A stretch of DNA of 53,348 bases from Flavobacterium frigoris PS1 (GTDB lineage: Bacteria; Bacteroidota; Bacteroidia; Flavobacteriales; Flavobacteriaceae), in NCBI RefSeq assembly GCF_000252125.1, contig NZ_AHKF01000006.1, positions 1 to 53,348 of the forward strand, read 5' to 3'. Shown here piece after piece: positions 23,909 to 32,702 of this stretch (position 1 is the stretch's first letter; each line of letters starts with the position of its first letter). The notes below the pieces were generated by a model. It had not been told where the DNA came from and searched no databases. It saw only the letters and a list, made by a program, of their open reading frames with translations. A program made the position numbers and the translations under genes.

Positions 23909-25000
23909 TTAAAGTATCTGTTTGTAACAGGACAACAAAAAAGCTATAATTTTATCTTTAGAATAATTATTTGAAACTGATTTATGCAATTCCAAAGCAA
24001 TTTCATCTCTTAACTGCTTATCCATAATTATTTTGAGAATTTGATTCTGTATTTGTAGGTTATCTGAAGGATCAAATAACAAACCACCAACATTGTCTTG
24101 GATAATCTCAGAGCAATATCCAACATTAGTTGACACTACCGGTAATTTTGCTAATCCATATTCCAATATGGTTACTGGAAAACCTTCTGCACTTGAAGCT
24201 AAAATTCCAATTGTAGCTTGTCTTAAAATATGTTGAATATCATTTTTTGACCCATAAATGAAAACAGAACTATCCAAATTATTTTCCTTAATAAAATCTT
24301 TCAAGACACTTGAATAATGGTCCTTATAATCTTTGCCAATTAAATGCATTGACCAACCTAAATTACTTAATTTCAAATTTTTGAAAGCGCTTAATATTGC
24401 AAAATGATTTTTCGGTCTTTTTAAATTTGCCAAACAAACAATACGCCTTTCATCATTACCTCTTAAAAAAGTTGTTTCATTCTGTTTTGCATCAAATATT
24501 GCGAAATTGGGAATAAAATACACTGTAGATGGAAATAAATTTCTCTTTACCCAAACTTCTAGGTGATGGTTTACTACAAAAATAGAAGAAAAAAAAATAG
24601 AAGAAAAAAATAACACTACATTATCTATTCTGGATTGAGTTTCTCTTGCCCCGTAATGCTCATGCCATATAATTTTAATTCGCGGATATATTAATTTTAG
24701 TAAAACAGCTATAAAAAATGAAGTGCCATGTGCGTGAACTATATTTATTTTATGTTTGCAAACAAATGACCGTAATCTGAAAATTGATTTTAAATCAACT
24801 GTATGTTTTTTATTCAAAAACATATAGGAAACTTTCTCATCCAATTGTTTTTTCAAAACACCTTCCTTCCTTGTCGCTACCAAAGCCGACATGGGAATAT
24901 TCTCCGATAAGGCATTAGCATAGTTTACTGCCATACGCTCGGCACCACCAGCTTCTAAACTATCTATTAATTGAAGTATACGCATTTCTTGTTTTATCAT
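23909..25000 (-). CDS. glycosyltransferase family 4
   Basis: This is a cytosolic retaining GT-B enzyme that adds a sugar to the growing lipid-linked glycan. The 363-aa product starts with the family-typical RILQLIDSLEAGGAERMAV (GGAER near residue 20), has IVHAHGT in the N-domain and the donor-binding E-x7-E region EGFPVTILEYGLAKLPVVST in the C-domain, ending with a NYSKDKI helix. The frame is open further upstream to 25165, but those residues (MLFFRVCVVF...) are not family-like, so the ATG at 25000 is chosen; the ATG at 24985 is also possible. This leaves about 194 nt before the next gene. Confidence 0.88.
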   Translation of the reverse strand: MIKQEMRILQLIDSLEAGGAERMAVNYANALSENIPMSALVATRKEGVLKKQLDEKVSYMFLNKKHTVDLKSIFRLRSFVCKHKINIVHAHGTSFFIAVLLKLIYPRIKIIWHEHYGARETQSRIDNVVLFFSSIFFSSIFVVNHHLEVWVKRNLFPSTVYFIPNFAIFDAKQNETTFLRGNDERRIVCLANLKRPKNHFAILSAFKNLKLSNLGWSMHLIGKDYKDHYSSVLKDFIKENNLDSSVFIYGSKNDIQHILRQATIGILASSAEGFPVTILEYGLAKLPVVSTNVGYCSEIIQDNVGGLLFDPSDNLQIQNQILKIIMDKQLRDEIALELHKSVSNNYSKDKIIAFLLSCYKQIL

Positions 25001-25194
25001 TTTGTATTTCTTCGCTGGTGCAACGAAATCTTTTTTTATATTAATTTTAGTAAAAAAATTAGTCATTAAACGACGTTGGGTCTTAGATGCTAATAGTAAT
25101 AAAAAACAACTGAAAACATTAAAATATTGGCTTAAAAAAACAACACACACCCTGAAAAACAACAAGATAGCAGTTTTAACTGCTAAGTCTTGGT

Positions 25195-26316
25195 TTATTC
25201 CTGAAGCAGAAACTGCTTTATTTGCTGTTCAAAAACATCAACGGTATACTTTCTAGACCAAGTCAAGGCTCCTTTACTTGCGGAGGTAAAAGCAGATTGA
25301 TTTTGCAACAGCAATTCTATTTGTTTTAAATCCTTATCTAAATCCATTTCCAATAGAATTCCTCTTTTCCCATAATTTAGCATAAATGGCACACAGGACA
25401 CCCGTGTTGCTAATGGAAAACATCCCCAAAACATTCCCTCAGCAATAGCTTTGGGCCAACCTTCACTTATAGAAGCTAAGATTACAAAATGACTTTCTTG
25501 GTAGGCTTTTTTTAGGACTTCTTGATTTTGATTACCTTTTAATATTATGTTACTTTCTAGATTGTTTTTTAAAACATATTTTTGTAACGATTCTTTTTCT
25601 ACCCCTTCTCCATATAGACATAGCGATACTTGATGACCTTTTTTAATTAATACTTCTACCAATTGAATGGCATATAATGGATTCTTTCCTTTCACTAATG
25701 TGCCAACAAAAATAAATTGTAGTTTCGAATTAAACTCTTTTACTTCAAATTGTGATTTATCTTCTTCTTTGTAAGTGGCCGTAAAAAAAGACCTTATGTT
25801 TTTAGATTGATTGGGCCATTCACCATAGACCAAAACCTGCATCTTTCTGGTCAAAAATGTATTGTTTAAAATCAATTTTTGTAAACGGTAACTCCAAGGT
25901 TGTTTACTTTGAGGATCCCAATTTCCGGCATACTTAGCTGTTTTAGGTGTATTAGGGAAAAATATTTGAACAAAACACCCCAATAATCCTATATTTCCTG
26001 GACAACGTATATGAATATGATCTGCCTGACGCATGGCTTTGCCAATTCTTATACTATTAATAATAACTGCATACAGCGCTTTGAATCCCTGACCGACTGA
26101 CTTGATGTCGAATGATATCAAGCTAATTACTTTTGTGGTTTCAAACGGAATGGTTTGTACTAAAACCCCCCTGTCAGTTTTCCAAATAGGACAACAAAAC
26201 TGAATGGAATCGGCATGCCTAGCCCAAATCTCAATTTCCTTAACATACGGGCCGTAGGCCTTCCACTGGTTCTCGGAGGGGATTAAAGGAGCCGATGATA
26301 GAATTAGTAATTTCAT
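25195..26316 (-). CDS. glycosyltransferase family 4
   Basis: The 373-aa GT-B protein has an N-terminal Rossmann half starting KLLILSSAPLIPSENQWKAYG and a C-terminal half with LQFIFVGTLVKGKNPLYAIQL, the linker LYGEGVEKESLQKYV and the donor-site acid motif SEGWPKAIAEGMFWGCFPLAT (E-x7-E). There are no membrane segments. Its ATG overlaps the stop of the acetyltransferase gene by one base, so they are translationally coupled. Donor and acceptor are unknown. Confidence 0.9.
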   Translation of the reverse strand: MKLLILSSAPLIPSENQWKAYGPYVKEIEIWARHADSIQFCCPIWKTDRGVLVQTIPFETTKVISLISFDIKSVGQGFKALYAVIINSIRIGKAMRQADHIHIRCPGNIGLLGCFVQIFFPNTPKTAKYAGNWDPQSKQPWSYRLQKLILNNTFLTRKMQVLVYGEWPNQSKNIRSFFTATYKEEDKSQFEVKEFNSKLQFIFVGTLVKGKNPLYAIQLVEVLIKKGHQVSLCLYGEGVEKESLQKYVLKNNLESNIILKGNQNQEVLKKAYQESHFVILASISEGWPKAIAEGMFWGCFPLATRVSCVPFMLNYGKRGILLEMDLDKDLKQIELLLQNQSAFTSASKGALTWSRKYTVDVFEQQIKQFLLQE

Positions 26317-26873
26317 TAGATGTAGCCCTCCGATCCTTTATCTGAAATAAACAATGCGGGCACTCCCAGCATTATGCTATGGGCTGCAACATCGGTAGTG
26401 ACCAGTGAACCGGCGCCAATCAACACATTATTACCAATAGTTATTTTTCCAGCGACAATAGCATTCGCTCCGATATAGACATAATCCCCAATTACTGGAA
26501 CTCCTCTACTGTTTGCAACTCCCGAAACTCCGATTGTGGTCCCTTGCGAGATATTACAGTTATTTCCAATAACCGCTTTTCCATTCAGAATAATACCCCC
26601 AAAATGTCCTATGTAAAACGAATGTCCGATTTGGACCGAAGCAGGTATCGAAATGCCCGTGGTAATTTCTATTATTTTTTGCCAGAATAAACACAAAAGC
26701 AAAAAAACTTGCCTTATCAGAGGAATACGTACCTTCCTGTAAATTGCATTGGCGATACGATATTGCAGTAATGCCCAAAACCCCTGGGTAAAAAACACAA
26801 TGGCGACGAAATGACCTCCGTATTTTTTATATTTTTTATAGTCTGAGGCAATCAGTTGGAAAACAGTCATCAT
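26316..26873 (-). CDS. serine acetyltransferase-like hexapeptide O-acetyltransferase
   Basis: The 185-aa protein has an N-terminal helical part and a left-handed beta-helix with hexapeptide repeats: IPASVQIGHSFYIGHFGGIILNGKAVIGNNCNISQGTTIG (about residues 75-115), then IGDYVYIGANAIVAGKITIGNNVLIGAGSLVTTD. The His in GHFGGIIL and the overall shape are those of CysE-type serine acetyltransferases. Its place inside a glycan cluster, coupled to a GT4 gene, makes a sugar O-acetyltransferase the better guess. The 272 nt upstream (26874-27145) hold no recognisable gene. Confidence 0.85.
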   Translation of the reverse strand: MMTVFQLIASDYKKYKKYGGHFVAIVFFTQGFWALLQYRIANAIYRKVRIPLIRQVFLLLCLFWQKIIEITTGISIPASVQIGHSFYIGHFGGIILNGKAVIGNNCNISQGTTIGVSGVANSRGVPVIGDYVYIGANAIVAGKITIGNNVLIGAGSLVTTDVAAHSIMLGVPALFISDKGSEGYI

Positions 26874-27145
26874 TCAAGCAACATTTATAGTGTGGTAAAT
26901 ATAGTATTTCTTGCTAGAAATGCCTCTTCGTTGGTGCATTTAATGCGTAACGCTATGCCAAGCATAAATCGGAAACCAATTGTATGTGCTGCTAATCGAT
27001 TTTTTCAGGTCGTCAACGCAACGCAGTATGTTTTGCATAATAGTGCATTTACCACTTTGAATCTTGTAGAGGTTCTTTGACGGTTGGTTATTGGATGGCA
27101 AGATGTTCTAGATATGATTTTAAAACGGAGTTTTTCTTTTGTTTT
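26874..27145. other. gene-free gap inside the polysaccharide operon
   Basis: In this 272-nt stretch I see no gene, repeat or clear hairpin. Short open frames on both strands have no family resemblance. It may be the residue of a lost gene or a site for an internal promoter, but nothing in it is diagnostic. Confidence 0.4.
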
Positions 27146-28294
27146 TTAACTCTTTATGATCTGCTCATAAAAGCAGATGTTTTCTTGAACTAAAACTTCA
27201 AGATCGAAGCGTTCCAAAATAGCTTTTCCGGCTTCCACACCCATTTGTTGCGCTTCTTGTTTGTGTTCTAACATCCAAATAATTTTAGCGGCAATGTCTC
27301 TTGGACTATGTGGGTTGCATAACAATCCTGTTTTACCGTCGATGATAATTTCGGGGCCTGGGCCTTTGTTGGTAAAAACAACCGCTTTTTGCATCGCCAT
27401 AGCTTCAGGTGCTACCAATCCCAATGTCTCCATATGAGAAGGAAAAACACAGACTTCGGCTTGTGCATATATTGAAGGAATCTCTGTAAAGGGAATTGCT
27501 CCATTAAAATGAAGGTCTTTGGCTATTACTCCTAATAGCGGTAACTCTTTGTCTTTTAGCATTTGCATATAAGAACTCCCATCCGGGAAAAGCCAATCTC
27601 TGCCGTAGATTTCTAATGTCGCTTTGGGAAATTGTTTTTTGATTAATGGAAAAGCCTGTATTAACTGTCGTACTCCTTTTTTCTCGCATACGGTTCCTGC
27701 AAAAACAATTTGGCCTTCTTTTTCATTACCAAGTACGGGGGTAAAAAGCTTTGTGTTTATCGGATTGTTAATATAGACCACTGGCTTGTTAAGGTAGCTT
27801 AAATAGGTTTCGGTATGGCTTTTTACATAACGAGAAATTGCTATAAATGCATCCGATTTTTGAAAGGAACGTTTTTCCTGAAACCCTTTCCAGCGATTGA
27901 TCCCTCTCTTTTCTGCTTCGGCAAAAAAATGATGTCCGCCATGCAGTCTGATTACATAGTTGATGTTTTTTATTTTATTGATAAATGCCAATCCTAATTC
28001 CGGCGATTCTACTATGTTTATGGGGTACTTTTTGTTTAATGACGCTATTGTTGCATTAATCATAGTGGAATTAAAGAACCATGCCAACCCTCTCAACTTG
28101 CTTCTTTTAAGACGGTACACTTTTACCCCCTCAAGCATTTGTATTTCTTCATTTGGCGTATAATTGAGTCCAATTACCGAAACTTTTACGCCTGATTTCA
28201 CCAAGGCTTCTGCCAATGTTTTTACAAAACTTCCCAAGCCGCCATGTGGAAAACCTTCTTTTGGGTATTCATTGGTTAGGAGACAGATGTGCAT
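27146..28294 (-). CDS. glycosyltransferase family 4
   Basis: The 382-aa GT-B enzyme has the N-terminal start HICLLTNEYPKEGFPHGGLGSFVKTLAEAL with the GGLG loop, IRLHGGHHFFAE in the middle, and the C-terminal VFAGTVCEKKGVRQLIQAFPLI followed by the donor-site segment METLGLVAPEAMAMQKAVVFTN and GPEIIIDGKTGLLC. These are the usual landmarks of GT4 starch-synthase-like enzymes. Its first codons overlap the end of the upstream gene by 19 nt. The specific linkage it forms is unknown. Confidence 0.92.
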   Translation of the reverse strand: MHICLLTNEYPKEGFPHGGLGSFVKTLAEALVKSGVKVSVIGLNYTPNEEIQMLEGVKVYRLKRSKLRGLAWFFNSTMINATIASLNKKYPINIVESPELGLAFINKIKNINYVIRLHGGHHFFAEAEKRGINRWKGFQEKRSFQKSDAFIAISRYVKSHTETYLSYLNKPVVYINNPINTKLFTPVLGNEKEGQIVFAGTVCEKKGVRQLIQAFPLIKKQFPKATLEIYGRDWLFPDGSSYMQMLKDKELPLLGVIAKDLHFNGAIPFTEIPSIYAQAEVCVFPSHMETLGLVAPEAMAMQKAVVFTNKGPGPEIIIDGKTGLLCNPHSPRDIAAKIIWMLEHKQEAQQMGVEAGKAILERFDLEVLVQENICFYEQIIKS

Positions 28295-29679
28295 GCTGTG
28301 ATTATTTTATTAATTTTATTTGAAGCGTTATCATACTCTGCTAAAATAGCTGACTTCCATTGGTCCATAGCTGGTGAAAAAGTGCCGCTTTTGAGTAATT
28401 TTGAAATTTCTTCCCTCTTATTCCACCAAATTACGCACTCTCTATTGGGCATACTCCTAAAATGTTGTAGTTGATAAATTGTTTTGACCGACCAATTGGA
28501 ATTTACTTTATTTTGCTGGTCATAGTTAATATAAATACAGGGTTTTTGGAACATCGCAAAATCAAAAGCCATAGTGGAGCCAACATTGACCACCACATCA
28601 CTGTAATAGGCTGTGGACACTAAAAGCGAAACATCTTCCGGCAAAGGATAAATAGTGGTCCAACTGCTGTTGGCTTTAAAATTCCACAACGGCGGCGCTT
28701 GCTTGATGAGTTCCTGGTATTTTGCCACTACCGGTTCAAATCTTCCTGAAACATCGACCGGGCAACGTCTCAGCAGTATTTGATATTCTGCTGCAAGTCC
28801 ACTTTTCATCAATTCCGATGCTAAATCTTCTAAATATTGAGAATCATTTGGAGATGTCTTTACATCATCACCTGAAAAACAAATGATTTTTTTATTGATA
28901 TCTAAGTCATATCGCTTATAAAACACTTCTTTTGGGATTATCTTTTCAGCTTGCTGGTAGCACTCAAATTGCGGGGTTCCCGTTATAAAAATTTGCTTTT
29001 CTTCTATTTCTGGATAATACAAATTCAATTCTTCTTTCATGTATTGGGACCAAACCAAATATTGATCTGCCTGCAGTGCCATCCTCGCTTTAGGCAGGTT
29101 ATCCCACGAATAAATGACCGTGCTTGTCTTGATTCCTAGGTCTTTTGCTGCTGCAAAAACTGTAGCACATTGCACGCCTCGTTGATGGGAGCAAAAAATT
29201 TGAGTAGGTTGAATTTGGTTTAGTAAAACTGTTATTTCCTTGAAAAAAGAATTCCCTCGTATGGCTTTTTGGTACTTTTTTTCTAGTTTACTTATTTGCG
29301 TGTATTGGGTTATTGCTTTTACATAAAATGCTATTGTTTTGTAGAATAATTTATTTTTAACCGTTTTATGTTCCGTTTTCCAATTAGACAAAATAATAGG
29401 ATTGTCCACTAATTTGGCGTTATGTTTCAATCGCGCCAAACAAATCAATTCGCGGAAAAATTTTTCCTTCACCGACTCCTTGTAATTGGGGATACTGAAT
29501 GCTTCTTCAATTTTTGTGATGTTTTGTACAGCTACTGCCGCTGGGGCATCAAAGGCATGGAATAAAACCAAGTCCTTTTCGACCCCTTGAAACACATCCG
29601 AATATAAATAGTTCCGGATTCCTACTCCATCGGGGAAAAGCAATAAAATTTTATCTTTTTGAATTGTCAATTTACGCAA
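28276..29679 (-). CDS. putative GT-B-like surface-glycan transferase, family uncertain
   Basis: I do not recognise a named family with confidence. The 467-aa soluble protein has a C-terminal half resembling CDP-glycerol-transferase or capsule-type GT-B proteins: STVIYSWDNLPKARMALQADQYLVWSQYMKEEL, FITGTPQFE, then DVVVNVGSTMAFDFAMFQKPCIYINYD (about residues 365-392), the usual place for a nucleotide-sugar pocket. The start is TTG, directly after an in-frame TAA and ATT, because no ATG lies near. It overlaps the GT4 gene by 19 nt and is 8 nt from the membrane-protein gene, so it is part of the operon. It is a candidate for an unassigned transfer step, including sialyl transfer. Confidence 0.6.
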   Translation of the reverse strand: MRKLTIQKDKILLLFPDGVGIRNYLYSDVFQGVEKDLVLFHAFDAPAAVAVQNITKIEEAFSIPNYKESVKEKFFRELICLARLKHNAKLVDNPIILSNWKTEHKTVKNKLFYKTIAFYVKAITQYTQISKLEKKYQKAIRGNSFFKEITVLLNQIQPTQIFCSHQRGVQCATVFAAAKDLGIKTSTVIYSWDNLPKARMALQADQYLVWSQYMKEELNLYYPEIEEKQIFITGTPQFECYQQAEKIIPKEVFYKRYDLDINKKIICFSGDDVKTSPNDSQYLEDLASELMKSGLAAEYQILLRRCPVDVSGRFEPVVAKYQELIKQAPPLWNFKANSSWTTIYPLPEDVSLLVSTAYYSDVVVNVGSTMAFDFAMFQKPCIYINYDQQNKVNSNWSVKTIYQLQHFRSMPNRECVIWWNKREEISKLLKSGTFSPAMDQWKSAILAEYDNASNKINKIITACTSVS

Positions 29680-29687
29680 AATTTAGT

Positions 29688-30914
29688 TTAAAGATTAAAT
29701 AATCCCATTTTGTTTATGATATTGAAACTCCCGTAAATACTCATGATAACTAAAACACCATAATTTAAAATCATAAAACGATCTGGAATCAATTCCCTTT
29801 TTTGCAAGTTAGCATAATAAACAATACTCAATATAAAAACCGGTCCCAGCCATCTTAATTCAACGAACGAAATGATGATCAGTGAGAATATTGTCATCAT
29901 CATAATTAACGAGATAGGAATTAACATTGTGGTATTCATTTTTCTTGCACGGTAAACATCTTTAGCCAAAAACCAAAAAGGAAATAAGAGCATAAATGCC
30001 AATTGCCTAAATCCGAAAATAATGCAAAAGTAAAAATCTTTAAAGAATTCCTCAATCGTCAATCCAATATCAAAAAACAAGCCTCCTAAAATCCCCTTAG
30101 GCAATGATTTTTCGCCATACTTACTCAAATAAGCATCTGTTTCTTCCCAAGAAGGATGGTTATAATTTGCCAATTCTCCTATATTCACTTTCAATTGGGC
30201 AAGATATTGCCGTTGCGCCCAAGTCGCCTTTGCTGAGGCTGGAGGCGCTTTTAAATCGTAAGAAATTTTACCATTGGCAATAAATGAAGGGATATTAAGA
30301 ACTAAAAACAAAAGCAGCAGACTTAACGGAACTCTTAATATTGCAAATCCTTTCTCTTTATAAATGACATAAAAACAAAAGATAATTACCGGACTGTATA
30401 CAATTACCAACTCTCTTGTAAAAAAAGCGATAATTAATGCCGAAAATGCCAAAGTGCCCTTCCAATTTTTTTCTTTTTGCAAATTATTTACTTCGTTGAT
30501 AAAAATAATTAAACCCACAAAAAAAAGTGTGTCATTTGTGCCTAAATAGAAATAACCTGCCGTACTTATAAAGAAAAGTAAATAGCCGTAAAATGAACCC
30601 GAAAAATTGTTTTTTTGTTTGTAAAAATAAAAGAATAATATTGCTAAAAGCAATATATTAACCAACCGAAGCGCCAGATAATTTTTCATAAACTGTGACA
30701 ACGGATATGCTATTGCCATAAAAGGTATTGAAATACCTTTTTTAATTGCAGCAATCCAACCTTCGTTATTTATCAATTCTAAATCTGATATAAATAAGCT
30801 TTCATCCCCACCTCCAAAGGGCTTTTTTAAAAAATAAAAGACCGCAATCATACTATATAATACTGTACAGCAAATAAATATAGTTTTTACATGCTTTAAT
30901 ATTTTACTCTCCAT
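29688..30914 (-). CDS. polytopic membrane protein, possible GT-C glycosyltransferase
   Basis: The 408-aa protein has about 10 predicted TM helices. After TM1 comes an extracytoplasmic loop with KKPFGGGDESLFISDLELIN: an acidic pair placed where GT-C enzymes of the ArnT/GT39 type carry their catalytic Asp/Glu. Long loops near residues 215-270 are soluble. This suggests a polyprenyl-phosphate-sugar-dependent transferase acting on the periplasmic face, which would pair with the nearby GtrB-like GT2. A Wzy-type polymerase is the alternative. It overlaps wecE by 11 nt. Confidence 0.6.
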   Translation of the reverse strand: MESKILKHVKTIFICCTVLYSMIAVFYFLKKPFGGGDESLFISDLELINNEGWIAAIKKGISIPFMAIAYPLSQFMKNYLALRLVNILLLAILFFYFYKQKNNFSGSFYGYLLFFISTAGYFYLGTNDTLFFVGLIIFINEVNNLQKEKNWKGTLAFSALIIAFFTRELVIVYSPVIIFCFYVIYKEKGFAILRVPLSLLLLFLVLNIPSFIANGKISYDLKAPPASAKATWAQRQYLAQLKVNIGELANYNHPSWEETDAYLSKYGEKSLPKGILGGLFFDIGLTIEEFFKDFYFCIIFGFRQLAFMLLFPFWFLAKDVYRARKMNTTMLIPISLIMMMTIFSLIIISFVELRWLGPVFILSIVYYANLQKRELIPDRFMILNYGVLVIMSIYGSFNIINKMGLFNL

Positions 30915-32019
30915 AATTCACTATTTTATCTACAACAGCCGCAACATTCAACTCATAATACATGGGTAACCGAACCAATCTGGCAGTAAAGTTATCACTA
31001 TTTACCAAGATTCTTCCATCATGTTTTTCTAAATAATAAGGACTGGAATGTAAACTGATGTAATGAAAAACAGCTAAAATATCATGACTTTTTAAATGCT
31101 CAATAATTTGTGCACGTTGTGCCTGCGATCCGCAAACCAAATAAAACATATGGGCATTGTTTGTTGCATCAATTGGAATTATCATTGTTTTTATATGACG
31201 CTGTGCAGCCCAGCCTTTTAAATGCTTATTATAATAACGCCAATGTTCCAATCTCTTTTCTTGAATTTTTTCCAAATTTTCAATTTGCGCCCAAAGAAAA
31301 GCCGCGGTTATTTCGGAAGGCAAAAAAGAAGAGCCTGTATCTACCCAACCATATTTATTGACTTCTCCCCTAAAAAATTCAGCCCTGTTAGTTCCTTTTT
31401 CCCAAATAATTTCTGCTCTATTACAGAATCTTTCGTCATTAATGGTGAGCATCCCACCCTCTCCAGCAATAATGTTTTTAGTTTCGTGAAAAGAAAAAGC
31501 GGCCAAATGACCAATAGAACCCAATGGTTTTCCTTTGTAGTAAGCATCGATAGCTTGTGCTGCATCTTCAATGACAATTAAATTGTATTGTGTTGCTAAT
31601 TGCATAATCATATCCATATCACAGGCAATGCCCGCGTAATGTACCGGCACAATGGCTTTTGTTTTAGGCGTGATCAACGCTTCAATTTTACTTACATCTA
31701 TATTGGGATTATCTTCATAAGAATCAGCAAAAACAATTTTAGCGCCTTGACGAACAAATGCCAAAGCAGTTGAAACAAAAGTAAAACTAGGAATTATCAC
31801 TTCATCTCCCGGTTGAATGTTCGCTAAAATGGCGCACATTTCCAATGCGTCAGTGCACGAGGTGGTTAACAATACCTTTTTAAAACCATATTTTTCTTCA
31901 TAAAAGGCTTGGCATTTTTGAGTAAACATGCCATTTCCTGAAATTTTACCTGACTTTACGGCTTCCTCAATGTATAGCGTTTCCTTGCCTGTTAAATAGG
32001 GTTTGTTAAATGGAATCAT
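30904..32019 (-). CDS. wecE: dTDP-4-amino-4,6-dideoxygalactose transaminase
   Basis: It transfers an amino group from glutamate to dTDP-4-keto-6-deoxyglucose, giving dTDP-4-amino-4,6-dideoxygalactose, a step to Fuc4NAc. The 371-aa PLP enzyme of the DegT/DnrJ/EryC1 fold starts IPFNKPYLTGKETLYIEEAV and has the PLP Lys181 in FSFHETKNIIAGEGG, plus EDAAQAIDAYYKGKPLG. An in-frame TTG three codons upstream is not used; the ATG overlaps the stop of the wecD-like gene as ATGA, implying coupling. RmlA and RmlB, which supply the substrate, are not in the window. The close relation to RffA/WecE is seen; the sugar is inferred. Confidence 0.93.
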   Translation of the reverse strand: MIPFNKPYLTGKETLYIEEAVKSGKISGNGMFTQKCQAFYEEKYGFKKVLLTTSCTDALEMCAILANIQPGDEVIIPSFTFVSTALAFVRQGAKIVFADSYEDNPNIDVSKIEALITPKTKAIVPVHYAGIACDMDMIMQLATQYNLIVIEDAAQAIDAYYKGKPLGSIGHLAAFSFHETKNIIAGEGGMLTINDERFCNRAEIIWEKGTNRAEFFRGEVNKYGWVDTGSSFLPSEITAAFLWAQIENLEKIQEKRLEHWRYYNKHLKGWAAQRHIKTMIIPIDATNNAHMFYLVCGSQAQRAQIIEHLKSHDILAVFHYISLHSSPYYLEKHDGRILVNSDNFTARLVRLPMYYELNVAAVVDKIVNYGE

Positions 32020-32702
32020 AGCCTCCAATAATGTTTAATGATTGTTTTCTCAATTATATTGTATCCTAATTTTGTATAAAATCCACAAGCCTGTTCATTT
32101 TGTAATTGGGTCGGAATTCTTAACTCTTTAACAAACGTATTGGCTAGCTCATTTTCTACTGCTTTTAAAAGTGCACTTCCAATTCCTTTTCCCTGATGGG
32201 TTACACAAACAGCTATTAAACAGATAGTTGCGTAATTTTTAAAAATTTTGTAGGTAATAAATCCTAAAATGGCGCTATTATCTTTGTATACTAGAATCGC
32301 ATCTGCATATTCTTTACTAAAAGAATTATCAACCCACCTTTTATATAGTGCTTCAAATTCATGTTTTTGAAAATTATTATCTAATTTAAATCTACTAAAC
32401 TTACCACTTTCATAAGCCAACTTATAAATTTGCTCTCTATTTATATCTGTATCGAAAGCTGAAAAAATAAAACCCTTTAAGAGATTGTTGCTTTTTGAGA
32501 TACTTTTAGAAAAAACAACTTTTGTATCGGCATAGGCCTCCTTAAAACCCTTAGCTTCAAAGTGTTCGTTTTCAATTTGTTTGACATATATTAAATCAAG
32601 GCCCTCAAAATCTAAAAGAATTCCAATTTCTTCTTCTATCTCAATTACTCCAATTTTCTTATTAAAAAAATTTGAATCCCATTCTAATACTTTAACTTTC
32701 AT
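32016..32702 (-). CDS. GNAT acyltransferase, WecD/RffC-like
   Basis: It probably N-acetylates the dTDP-4-amino sugar made by the adjacent WecE, giving dTDP-Fuc4NAc or a similar sugar. The 228-aa protein has the WecD-type N-terminus WDSNFFNKKIGVIEI, a middle block ESGKFSRFKLD...FEALYKRWVDNS matching the region of WecD that binds the sugar nucleotide, and the GNAT acetyl-CoA loop THQGKGIGSALLKAV near residues 165-180. The 4-nt overlaps with wecE and with the upstream GT2 gene support a single transcript. Other 4-amino sugars or acyl groups are possible. Confidence 0.83.
   Translation of the reverse strand: MKVKVLEWDSNFFNKKIGVIEIEEEIGILLDFEGLDLIYVKQIENEHFEAKGFKEAYADTKVVFSKSISKSNNLLKGFIFSAFDTDINREQIYKLAYESGKFSRFKLDNNFQKHEFEALYKRWVDNSFSKEYADAILVYKDNSAILGFITYKIFKNYATICLIAVCVTHQGKGIGSALLKAVENELANTFVKELRIPTQLQNEQACGFYTKLGYNIIEKTIIKHYWRL

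Noticed and set aside
25001..25165. N-terminal extension of the GT4 gene at 23909-25000
   Set aside because: The residues are hydrophobic and unlike GT4 N-termini; the ATG at 25000 gives a standard start.
26856..27080. 74-aa open frame in the gap between two cluster genes
   Set aside because: It is on the opposite strand, has no recognisable domain and a random-looking composition.
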